Below are positions 1 to 8,008 of a stretch of 64,000 bases of DNA, piece after piece. Every line of letters starts with the position of its first letter. Positions within the stretch are counted from its first letter, which is position 1. The notes beneath the pieces were generated by a model. The model did no database searches, was not told the origin of the DNA, and saw only the letters and a list, made by a program, of their open reading frames with translations. The stretch lies in assembly GCA_035373905.1 (NCBI GenBank), contig DAOSOK010000021.1, positions 1 to 64,000 of the forward strand, read 5' to 3'. Both the position numbers and the translations under genes were made by a program. Source of the DNA: Candidatus Ozemobacteraceae bacterium. Lineage in GTDB: Bacteria > Muiribacteriota > Ozemobacteria > Ozemobacterales > Ozemobacteraceae.

Positions 1-71
1 CCCGACAGAGGTTCCCCTCAAAACCCGTACCAGAACGCTCACTGAGAATTGCTGCACGCGAGAATGTCCCC

Positions 72-100
72 TTGACCGAGGGTCCGATCTGGTGTAAAAT
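72..100 (+). promoter_or_regulatory. sigma-70-type promoter of the rpsB cluster
   Basis: A -35 box TTGACC (72-77) and a -10 box TAAAAT (95-100) are separated by exactly 17 bases. Transcription would start near 107 and give a leader of about 45 bases before rpsB. It is the only promoter-like site seen ahead of the translation/envelope cluster. Confidence 0.7.
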
Positions 101-153
101 CGGCAGATCAACTTCCACGACGGAAGCATAAACGAACGGAGGTATTCTCAGTC

Positions 154-966
<813 letters not shown>

Positions 967-1021
967 GTCACATCCGCGGTTCCCAATCACCGCAGTTTTC
1001 GTAGAACAAAGGGAGTAGAAG

Positions 1022-1966
1022 ATGGAAATCAATGCCAAGATGGTATCCGAGCTGCGCGAAAAGACCGGCGCCGGCATGATGAAGTGCAAGGAAGCCCTGG
1101 TCCAGTGCAAGGGCGACGTCGAAGCCGCCGTCGATTATCTGCGCAAGAAGGGCCTCGCTTCGGCCGACGGCAAGTCCGGCCGCGCCACGTCCCAGGGCCT
1201 GGTTCACCCCCATCTCTCGGCGGACCGCCGCACGGCCGTCCTCCTCGAGATCAACTGCGAGACCGACTTCGTCGCCCGCAACGAGCTGTTCAAGGACTTC
1301 ATCGCCCAGCTCGCCCAGCACGCCCTCAATACCCCCAAGATCTCCACCGTCGAAGAGCTCGACGCCTCGACCCACAACGGCCAGAAGGTCGAAGAGACCC
1401 GCAAGGGCCTCATCGCCAAGACCGGCGAGAACATCACCATGGGCCGTCTCGAGCGCATCCAGATCCCGGCCGGCAAATACGGCACGTTCGACACCTACGT
1501 GCATGGCGACGGCAACATCGGCGTCGTGGTCCAGCTGAACACCTCGAGCCAGGAAATCGCTTCGAATCCGGAGGTCATCACCCTGGCCCACGAGATCGCC
1601 CTCCAGGCCGCCGCGATGAAGCCCCGCTACACCGACCGGACCGAAGTTCCCGCTGCCGACATTCAGCGCGAGAAGGAAGTCATCCTGGGCCAGATCAAGA
1701 ACGATCCGAAGAACGCCAACAAGCCCGAGAACATTCTCGCCAAGATCGTCGACGGCCGCATCGACAAGTTCTACAAGGAATACTGCCTGGTCGACCAGAC
1801 CTACGTGAAGGACGACTCCAAGACGATCCAGGACCTGTGCAACGAGCTCGGCAAGAAACTCGGCGGCACGATCACCGTCGGCACCTTCCGCCGCTGGGTT
1901 CTCGGCGAGCGCCCCGCCGCCACCGAGACTCCCAAGGCCGAAGCCTGCTGCGCCTGCTGCGGCTGA
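1022..1966 (+). CDS. tsf: Translation elongation factor Ts
   Basis: Guanine-nucleotide exchange factor for EF-Tu. The N-terminal UBA-like part shows VSELREKTGAGMMKCKEAL, and the core shows CETDFVARNELFKDF, the EF-Tu-contacting TDFV region. At 314 residues it is longer than many EF-Ts proteins (about 280). The C-terminus is odd: it ends AEACCACCG, with four Cys in the last six residues, which is not part of the EF-Ts fold. A GGGAG ribosome-binding site precedes the ATG. It follows rpsB, as in most bacteria. Confidence 0.97.
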   Translation: MEINAKMVSELREKTGAGMMKCKEALVQCKGDVEAAVDYLRKKGLASADGKSGRATSQGLVHPHLSADRRTAVLLEINCETDFVARNELFKDFIAQLAQHALNTPKISTVEELDASTHNGQKVEETRKGLIAKTGENITMGRLERIQIPAGKYGTFDTYVHGDGNIGVVVQLNTSSQEIASNPEVITLAHEIALQAAAMKPRYTDRTEVPAADIQREKEVILGQIKNDPKNANKPENILAKIVDGRIDKFYKEYCLVDQTYVKDDSKTIQDLCNELGKKLGGTITVGTFRRWVLGERPAATETPKAEACCACCG

Positions 1967-2016
1967 GCCCGACGTGAGTCCGGATCGGATCGATCCTGAC
2001 CTGCCCTGACCTTTTC

Positions 2017-2041
2017 AGAGACGCCCCTTCGGGGCGTCTCT
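2017..2041 (+). terminator. tsf-pyrH intergenic hairpin (attenuator or partial terminator)
   Basis: An 11-bp perfect stem (2017-2027 with 2031-2041) closes a TTC loop. There is no run of T after it, so complete termination is uncertain. It could stabilise the rpsB-tsf mRNA 3' end or reduce read-through into pyrH. Confidence 0.55.
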
Positions 2042-2095
2042 GTGTATATCTGGCGATATTCATTCTCTTCATGGCATGACGAAGGAGAGCAACAC

Positions 2096-2821
2096 GTGAC
2101 AAGGACCAAACCGACGTTCAGACGCCCCCTCCTCAAGCTGAGCGGGGAAATGCTCGGCGGAAGCGCCGGGACGGGCTTCAACCGTGAGGCGATCGAGACC
2201 TACGCGGCCGCCGTCGCAGAACTGATCAAGCACGGCATCACCCCGTCCCTCGTGATCGGCGGCGGAAATTTCTTCCGCGGCGCGCGCGGCCACCTGCCGG
2301 CCCTCGAGCGACATCACGCCGACTACGTGGGCATGCTTGCCACGGTGATGAATGCGATCTGTTTCGCCGACCATCTGCGCGCGGCCGGCGTCAGGGCGAA
2401 GGTGTTCTCGGCGACGGCAATGGAGCCCCTGGCCGAGCAGTATGGCATCGACAAGGCGAAGGAGACGCTCGACAACGGCATCGTGTGCCTGTTCGGCGGC
2501 GGCACCGGGAGTCCGTATTTCAGCACCGATTCCGCGTCGGCGCTTCGCGCGATCGAGACCGGATGCGACGTGCTGATCAAAGCCACCAAGGTCGACGGCG
2601 TGTATGACTCGGATCCGATGAAGAACCCTGGCGCAAAGAAGTTCGATACGATACAATACCGTGAAGTCCTCGACCGCCAACTCGGCGTCATGGATCTCGT
2701 CGCCATCACGCTGTGCCGTGACAATCGCATGCCGCTGCTGGTGCTCTCGATGGCCGAGCCACACGCCCTGCTGAGGGCCTGCAACGGCGAACCTCTGGGC
2801 ACGCGGGTCGTCGAGGGATGA
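2096..2821 (+). CDS. pyrH: UMP kinase
   Basis: Phosphorylates UMP to UDP in pyrimidine nucleotide synthesis; cytosolic hexamer of the amino-acid kinase fold. Visible motifs are LLKLSGEMLGG near the N-terminus, VIGGGNFFRG, and KATKVDGVYDSDPMKNP in the C-terminal half. The GTG at 2096 is chosen because GAAGGAGAG lies just upstream and the resulting 241 residues fit the family. An in-frame upstream start at 2042 would sit in the intergenic hairpin and add residues without homology. It lies between tsf and frr, as is typical. Confidence 0.95.
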   Translation: MTRTKPTFRRPLLKLSGEMLGGSAGTGFNREAIETYAAAVAELIKHGITPSLVIGGGNFFRGARGHLPALERHHADYVGMLATVMNAICFADHLRAAGVRAKVFSATAMEPLAEQYGIDKAKETLDNGIVCLFGGGTGSPYFSTDSASALRAIETGCDVLIKATKVDGVYDSDPMKNPGAKKFDTIQYREVLDRQLGVMDLVAITLCRDNRMPLLVLSMAEPHALLRACNGEPLGTRVVEG

Positions 2822-2864
2822 ACGTCTTCAACTCTATAAATCCAATCAAGGAGAGATCAGGAAC

Positions 2865-3428
2865 ATGACCACAGTCGATTCGATCATCAAGGAAAGCACC
2901 GACAAGATGGTTCAGTCGATCGAGGTGCTGAAGAAGGAATTCTCGACGATGCGCACGTCGCGCGCGACGCCGTCGCTGCTCGACCGCATCACCGTCAATC
3001 ATTACGGAACCGAGACGGCCCTGCATCACGTCGCTTCGATCTCCGCCCCTGATCCCAAAACGCTCGTGATCCAGCCCTGGGAGAAAAACCTTCTGGGCGA
3101 GATCGAAAAGGCGATTCAGAAGTCGGACCTCGGCCTGAACCCGCAGAACGACGGCCACGTCATCCGCCTGCCGATTCCCGCGCTGACCGAAGAGCGCCGC
3201 AACGACCTGGTCAAGACGTGCAAGAAGAAGGCCGAGGAGTTTCGGGTCGCCATCCGAAACGTCCGGCGCGACGCGAACGACGCGGTCAAGGCCCTCGAGA
3301 AGAAGAGCACGATCACGCAGGACGAGAGTAAGAAGGCCGTCGACCGCGTGCAGAAGATCACCGACGAGCATATCGAGAAACTGAACAAGGTGCTCGAAAC
3401 CAAGGAAAAGGAGATCATGGGGAAGTAA
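2865..3428 (+). CDS. frr: Ribosome recycling factor
   Basis: Works with EF-G to split post-termination ribosomes. The 187-residue product matches the family length. It shows MRTSRATPSLLD early and the basic DLVKTCKKKAEEFRVAIRN block of the long-helix bundle. AAGGAGAG precedes the ATG. The next gene, a ferredoxin, begins only 4 bases after the stop codon, so the two are probably translationally coupled. Confidence 0.97.
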   Translation: MTTVDSIIKESTDKMVQSIEVLKKEFSTMRTSRATPSLLDRITVNHYGTETALHHVASISAPDPKTLVIQPWEKNLLGEIEKAIQKSDLGLNPQNDGHVIRLPIPALTEERRNDLVKTCKKKAEEFRVAIRNVRRDANDAVKALEKKSTITQDESKKAVDRVQKITDEHIEKLNKVLETKEKEIMGK

Positions 3429-3432
3429 GGTC

Positions 3433-3606
3433 ATGTATCGCATCAGCGAAGACTGCGTCGAATGCGGCTCCTGCCTCGCCGTGTGCCCGATGAAAGCCAT
3501 CAGGGAAGGCGAGCCGTTCGTCATCACCAGCAAATGCAATGACTGCGGCCGCTGCGCCGAAGTCTGCCCCGTTGAAGCCATACGACCCGCCGGGGCCGAC
3601 GACTGA
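3433..3606 (+). CDS. Small 2[4Fe-4S] ferredoxin
   Basis: A 57-residue electron carrier. Two classical clusters are visible: CVECGSCLAVCP (Cys 8, 11, 14, 18) and CNDCGRCAEVCP (Cys 35, 38, 41, 45), each followed by the usual proline. The start lies 4 bases after the frr stop, and the preceding frr end carries a purine-rich AAGTAAGG stretch. The gene sits between frr and uppS, where the conserved cluster normally has nothing, so it may share expression with translation and envelope genes. The partner oxidoreductase is not in the window. Confidence 0.9.
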   Translation: MYRISEDCVECGSCLAVCPMKAIREGEPFVITSKCNDCGRCAEVCPVEAIRPAGADD

Positions 3607-3679
3607 GACCGTTCCAGCCCTGCCCGGCAACCGCCCTGTCGGCGGCTGCCGGGCGCGACGTTCCCCTCCGATTCAACAC

Positions 3680-4471
3680 ATGACACAACCAGCAGCAATC
3701 GAGCGGCAGCAACAGCTCGAAGCCCTTCTGAAACAGATCCGGTCGTCCCCCGTCCCGGTTCCGGCCCATATCGGCATCATCATGGACGGCAACGGCAGAT
3801 GGGCGAAGATGCGCGGCTACAGCCGCATTCGCGGTCACCAGACCGGCGCCAGGAACGTCAAGACGATCGTCCGGTTCGCCGACAAGCGGCTCGGCGTAAG
3901 ACATATCAGTCTCTATGCGTTCTCGATCGAGAACTGGGCGCGGCCCAGTTTCGAAGTCTCCGCGCTCATGCGGCTGATCCGCGCCTACATCGTGCATGAG
4001 CGAAACGAACTCCACGCAGAGAACGTCCAGTTTCGGCTCGTCGGCAGACGCGAGGGACTCGCCCCAGAGATTCTCGAGGAGGCGAGGCAGTCGACCGAAC
4101 TGATGTCGCGCAACACCGGCCTCACGCTGAATCTCTGCATCAACTACGGCGGCCGGGCCGAAATCGTTGACGCCGTCCGGCGGATCGTCGCGTCCGGCAT
4201 CTCGCCGGAAAAGATCGACGAGAAGCTGATTTCGGGGAATCTCTACGCCCCCGACGTTCCCGATCCCGACCTGATCGTCCGGACGAGCGGCGAGATGAGA
4301 CTGAGCAATTTTTTGCTCTGGCAGAGTGCATATAGCGAACTTTATATAACGGACGTCCTCTGGCCGGACTTCGACGAACTCGAGCTCGCGAAGGCCGTCG
4401 CCGCCTATCAGGGCCGCGAGCGCCGCTTCGGCAAGACCGGGGAGCAGATCGGCGGCAAGGGTTCGAAATGA
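3680..4471 (+). CDS. uppS: Isoprenyl transferase (undecaprenyl diphosphate synthase)
   Basis: Cis-prenyltransferase making the C55 carrier lipid for peptidoglycan and other envelope polymers. The P-loop-like motif IIMDGNGRWAK holds the catalytic Asp (residue 36 from the chosen start). The C-terminal block RTSGEMRLSNFLLWQ and the DVLWPDF end are typical. The ATG at 3680 gives 263 residues, close to the family norm; reading further upstream would overlap the ferredoxin. The stop overlaps the cdsA start by 4 bases (ATGA). Confidence 0.95.
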   Translation: MTQPAAIERQQQLEALLKQIRSSPVPVPAHIGIIMDGNGRWAKMRGYSRIRGHQTGARNVKTIVRFADKRLGVRHISLYAFSIENWARPSFEVSALMRLIRAYIVHERNELHAENVQFRLVGRREGLAPEILEEARQSTELMSRNTGLTLNLCINYGGRAEIVDAVRRIVASGISPEKIDEKLISGNLYAPDVPDPDLIVRTSGEMRLSNFLLWQSAYSELYITDVLWPDFDELELAKAVAAYQGRERRFGKTGEQIGGKGSK

Positions 4472-5256
4472 TCTCGAGGCTCCCGCTCATTTTTCTCGGC
4501 ATTCCCCTCGTGTACGGCATTCTCGCGGCGGGCCCGTGGCCCCGTTGCGTTCTCTTTTCGATCATCGCGGCCGCCGGCCAGTGGGAGCTGTTCGGCATGT
4601 TCGGCCCGAAGACGCCGGAACCAAAATATATTTATGAATATACATCTGGGGCCGTCCTGCTCGCCGCGACCACCCTGTGGGGCGAACGCGGACTCCTGTT
4701 CGGCACGGGTCTGATCGCCGCCGGTCACGCGATGGCGACCGTCAGCCGCGGTCTCGACGGCAGAGGGTGGCAGCGATTCGCTCTCGGCCTCGCGGGAATG
4801 ATGTATCTCCCGTTCTGCCTGGGTTTCTTCCAGTTGATCGCCGGCACTTCCGGGGCGACGGCCGTTTTCGCTCTCCTGATCGTCGTCTGGGCCCTCGACA
4901 TCGGCGCCTATCTGTTCGGCCTGTCGCTCCGCCGGTTCTGGGACGCCCGCCTGGCCCCCAACATCAGCCCGAACAAGACCGTCGTCGGCGCGGTCGGCGG
5001 GACTCTGGCCTGTCTCGCAGCGGTCTGGCTGCTCGACCGGCACGGCTGGTTGCCGGTTCCCGAGGAGCGGCTCTGGGCGTTCGGCCTGACCGCGGCGCTG
5101 CTCGGCCAGGCGGCCGACCTGTTCGAGTCGGTCCTGAAGCGGGAGGCGGGCGTCAAGGATTCGAGCACCCTGCTCGGCGCTCACGGCGGCATGCTCGACC
5201 GCATCGACAGCGTTCTGTTCCTGGGCCCTCTGGCCTACGTATTTCTGATCGCCTGA
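4468..5256 (+). CDS. cdsA: Phosphatidate cytidylyltransferase
   Basis: Integral membrane enzyme forming CDP-diacylglycerol from phosphatidate and CTP, the branch point of phospholipid synthesis. The 262-residue product is almost wholly hydrophobic. It carries NISPNKTVVGAVGG and, near the C-terminus, KDSSTLLGAHGGMLDRIDS, the CdsA signature with its conserved acidic and Gly residues. It overlaps uppS by 4 bases. An AT-rich codon island (4623-4645) lies in a variable loop. rseP follows directly; dxr, often placed here, is absent. Confidence 0.93.
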   Translation: MISRLPLIFLGIPLVYGILAAGPWPRCVLFSIIAAAGQWELFGMFGPKTPEPKYIYEYTSGAVLLAATTLWGERGLLFGTGLIAAGHAMATVSRGLDGRGWQRFALGLAGMMYLPFCLGFFQLIAGTSGATAVFALLIVVWALDIGAYLFGLSLRRFWDARLAPNISPNKTVVGAVGGTLACLAAVWLLDRHGWLPVPEERLWAFGLTAALLGQAADLFESVLKREAGVKDSSTLLGAHGGMLDRIDSVLFLGPLAYVFLIA

Positions 5257-5281
5257 CCGGCGGTCTCGCAAAGGTTGTCAC

Positions 5282-6550
5282 ATGATCATCTCTGCCATTC
5301 TCGTCACTCTCAAAACGATCTTTTCCATCTGCTTTGTCCTCGGAAGCATCGCCCTCGTCCATGAACTCGGCCATTACCTGACCGCGAAACTCACCGGCAT
5401 CTGGGTTCTCGAGTTCGCGATCGGGTTCGGAAACCGGCTTCTGAAAATCAAGTGGGGGGAGACGATCTACTCGATCCGCCCCTTCCCTCTCGGCGGTTTC
5501 GTCCGGCTCGCCGGCATGGACACCGAGGAGGAAGAGGAAAAGAAAGAGGAAGAACAGGCCGAAGCCACGGAGGGCGCCGAACCTGCGCCGAAAGCCGATG
5601 AACCGCCGGAAGATCCCGATGATAAGCTTCCCCAGCTCGCCCCTGACGACCCGCGCGGGTATCCGAGCAAGCCCCGGTGGGCCAAAGTGCTCGTTCTCTC
5701 GGCGGGTTCGATCATGAACATGGTCTGGGCCGTCGTGCTGTTCGTCGTCATCTACGCCGTTTCGGGCGGTCCCCTCACCAACATCATGGTCATGGACGCC
5801 CTCAAGGACCAGCCGGCCTACCAGGCTGGGGTGCGGGCCGGCGATACGATCACCGCGATCGACGGCGTCGTGCTCGAGGACTGGAGCGAGGGCGTGAAGA
5901 TGATCCAGGCGGCGGGCGGACGGCAACTCGTGCTCGACATCGCTCGCGACCACCCCACCCCGCGCGGCGCGTTCGGCGGCGGCGTGCTTTCAGGCGACTA
6001 CGCCGTGAACCGCGGCTCGTACGAGGTTCATCGCCGCGAACTCCTGAAAGTCACCGTCGTTCCGACGGGCGTTTCGGGAAGCGGTCGCATCGGGATCAGC
6101 CTCGCCCCGAACAACTTCGATTTCCGCGTCCTCTCGTTCGGAAAGGCCTGCCAGCGCGGTTTCGACGCCGCCGTCGGCCTGACGATGCAGACGGTGAACG
6201 GCCTCTACAAGATGGTCGTTCGCGAGACCCAGGCGGACGTCGCCGGGCCGGTCAAAATCATGCAGATGATCAAAGAGCAGGCGCACAAGGGCATCTTCGA
6301 GCTTCTCTACCTGACGGCAATGCTGTCGATCAACATCGGCCTTATCAATCTGTTGCCCCTGCCGGTGCTGGACGGCGGCCGCATCGTGTTCGTTCTGCTC
6401 GAAGCCGTCTTCGCCGTGCTCCGGATGCTGACCGGCATCAATCTCGCGATCACCCCGAAGGTCGAGGAGAACATTCATTTCGTCGGACTCCTGTTCCTGC
6501 TGACCGTGCTGTTGCTGGTCACCTACCAGGATATCCGCAGCTTCTTCTGA
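5282..6550 (+). CDS. rseP: RIP metalloprotease RseP (site-2 protease)
   Basis: Intramembrane zinc protease that cleaves anti-sigma factors and signal-peptide remnants. The HExxH motif HELGH is at residues 27-31 in the first membrane segment; the second half-site NLLPLPVLDGG lies near residues 355-366. A PDZ domain follows the second membrane helix (QAGVRAGDTITAIDGV). Between the PLGGFVRLAGMD block and PRWAKVLVLSAGS there is an unusual insertion of about 40 very acidic residues (near 80-118), with runs of Glu. Length is 422 residues. Confidence 0.94.
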   Translation: MIISAILVTLKTIFSICFVLGSIALVHELGHYLTAKLTGIWVLEFAIGFGNRLLKIKWGETIYSIRPFPLGGFVRLAGMDTEEEEEKKEEEQAEATEGAEPAPKADEPPEDPDDKLPQLAPDDPRGYPSKPRWAKVLVLSAGSIMNMVWAVVLFVVIYAVSGGPLTNIMVMDALKDQPAYQAGVRAGDTITAIDGVVLEDWSEGVKMIQAAGGRQLVLDIARDHPTPRGAFGGGVLSGDYAVNRGSYEVHRRELLKVTVVPTGVSGSGRIGISLAPNNFDFRVLSFGKACQRGFDAAVGLTMQTVNGLYKMVVRETQADVAGPVKIMQMIKEQAHKGIFELLYLTAMLSINIGLINLLPLPVLDGGRIVFVLLEAVFAVLRMLTGINLAITPKVEENIHFVGLLFLLTVLLLVTYQDIRSFF

Positions 6551-6588
6551 AGCCGCCGGGGGCGCGGCATCCCCAGCCCCATCGAAGC

Positions 6589-7494
6589 ATGAGTGACCAA
6601 TCGGAAGCCTCTGGAACGATCGGCCCGTCGCCGATGTTCGTCGTCCTGCTCCGGATTCTCGTTTTTTCGTTCCTGGGGTTTGCCGCCGTCATCTCGTGGT
6701 TCATCGCGCGACAGCATCAGGACCTGAACATCTTTACCTGGACTCTGCTGTGCGTCCTGACGATCTGGTTCGGCTTCCAGGGATGGCTTCAGGGAGCGAT
6801 CTCCGCCGTTCTCGGATGGTTCAGGCTCGCTGCCTCGATCGCCGCCGGATATTTCTTTGGAACTATCGCCGGCTCTGCCGCCGGTTTGAGCGGATTTGCC
6901 GCCACGGTCGGCGGTTTCTATCTCTGCGCGATCGGCGTCTACGTCGTCATCGGCCTGCTCGGCCGCCTGGCGATCGATCCGAAACGCTCCCCCGGCATGC
7001 TCGACGCCGCCGCCGGGCTCTTTCTCGGCGCCGCCGAAGGGTTCGTCCTGTTCGCTCTCGTCTCCTGGCCGCTTTCCCTGTATCAGCCCGTCTGGAACAC
7101 CTCACCGGTCTCCCTGGCCGGGAACGTATCGCAGAAAGTTTCGGGTGTCGTCTCTCCCTTCGTTCCCGCGCAGGCTTCCGGCGTCGTGGAGCTGGTCGCC
7201 CTCGCCCGGGATGCAAAGTCCGGAATCGACCCTGAAAAAGTCGATCAGGAACGTCTCGCCACGCTCTTCGCCCCCGTCCGGTCGCACCCGAAAGTCCAGG
7301 CTCTCTCGAACGACGCCGAGCTCCGAACGCTCATTCAACAGAAAAACGCCGCCGCCCTGATGAAACACCCGAAAGTCCTCGATCTGCTGAACGACAAGGA
7401 TGTCCAGTCACTCGCTGCGGGAATCGACCTCCACGAGGTGGCCTCGGTTCTGCGCGCAGGCCTGCGCGCAGAACCGAGGAAGTATGAAGAGTGA
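6589..7494 (+). CDS. CvpA-like membrane protein
   Basis: A 301-residue protein whose first 170 residues contain about five hydrophobic helices arranged like the CvpA/colicin V production family (glycine-rich helices followed by a short loop containing KRSPGMLDAAAGLFLGAAEG). The C-terminal third is soluble and helical. Start ATG at 6589 follows rseP by 38 bases. The last 15 codons are made by a perfect 38-bp palindrome, so the C-terminus has probably been replaced by an inserted repeat. The family assignment is moderate. Confidence 0.6.
   Translation: MSDQSEASGTIGPSPMFVVLLRILVFSFLGFAAVISWFIARQHQDLNIFTWTLLCVLTIWFGFQGWLQGAISAVLGWFRLAASIAAGYFFGTIAGSAAGLSGFAATVGGFYLCAIGVYVVIGLLGRLAIDPKRSPGMLDAAAGLFLGAAEGFVLFALVSWPLSLYQPVWNTSPVSLAGNVSQKVSGVVSPFVPAQASGVVELVALARDAKSGIDPEKVDQERLATLFAPVRSHPKVQALSNDAELRTLIQQKNAAALMKHPKVLDLLNDKDVQSLAAGIDLHEVASVLRAGLRAEPRKYEE
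7442..7479. repeat. 38-bp perfect palindrome at the 3' end of the cvpA-like gene
   Basis: Nineteen bases on each side of the centre at 7460/7461 are exact complements, with no loop. It begins with CCTCGGTTCTGCGCGCAGG. It is translated as the last residues of the upstream gene. It lies immediately before a decayed mobile-type unit and may be its insertion boundary or a transcription-terminating hairpin. Confidence 0.85.
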
Positions 7495-7940
7495 AGTTTG
7501 AAAAGAAAACACAACGGAAGACCGGAAGGCAGGAAAGCATGAGGAGTGAAGTGCCGGAGAGGAGTTTTGAGTTTACGCAGCGAATCGTGGCGTTGTGCTG
7601 TTCGCTGCAGAAGCGGCATGGGACTTCGAATACTCTTGCAAAGCAACTGCTGTAGGCCGGGACATCGATCGGAGCGAACATCGAAGAGGGACAATCCAGC
7701 CAGAGCGAGGTCGATTTCATCAGCACATACGCCATCGCCTGCAAGGAAACCTGAGAAACTCGCTGCTGACTCCGCCTCCTCCACGCCAGCGACCTCGCCG
7801 ACTCATCAACCTTCGCCCCCCTCCTCGACGAATCAAACCAACTGATATCTATTCTTACCACTATTATCAAAAAACATCGCTCCAACTCCTCATCCTGACT
7901 CCCTTTCCTTTCCCTTTTCCCTTCTTTCTTTTCAAACTTC
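7493..7940. repeat. 16-bp inverted repeats framing the four-helix-bundle pseudogene
   Basis: GAAGTTTGAAAAGAAA at 7493-7508 is exactly complementary to 7925-7940. The two arms enclose the degenerate gene at 7539-7898 and nothing else. Together they define a unit of about 450 bases whose AT-rich edges contrast with the surrounding GC-rich genes. No transposase is encoded. Confidence 0.7.
7539..7898 (+). pseudogene. Four-helix-bundle protein pseudogene (23S rRNA intervening-sequence protein type)
   Basis: One uninterrupted frame of 120 codons reads as a four-helix-bundle family member but holds three internal stops: TAG at codon 39, TGA at codons 72 and 77. Recognisable pieces are FEFTQRIVALC, TLAKQLL-stop-AGTSIGANIEEGQ, EVDFISTYAIACKET and FAPLLDESNQLISILTTIIKK. 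Each stop is one transition from the residue expected at that site (CAG, CGA, TGG). The family is known from intervening sequences in 23S rRNA genes and as stand-alone genes. No frameshift is present, so decay looks recent. Confidence 0.8.
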
Positions 7941-7946
7941 AAACTT

Positions 7947-8008
7947 CCCCAACAGCAAAAAAGCGCCGCGATCTGGAATGATCGCGGCGCTTTTTTTTGC
8001 TGTTGGGG
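7947..8008. terminator. Large bidirectional terminator hairpin
   Basis: The two ends 7947-7956 (CCCCAACAGC) and 7999-8008 pair perfectly, as do the inner arms 7961-7973 and 7980-7992, with an A-tract opposite a T-tract between them. On either strand the inner GC stem is followed by a T run. It ends transcription of the leftward LysM gene and of anything reading out of the cvpA/pseudogene side. Confidence 0.85.
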
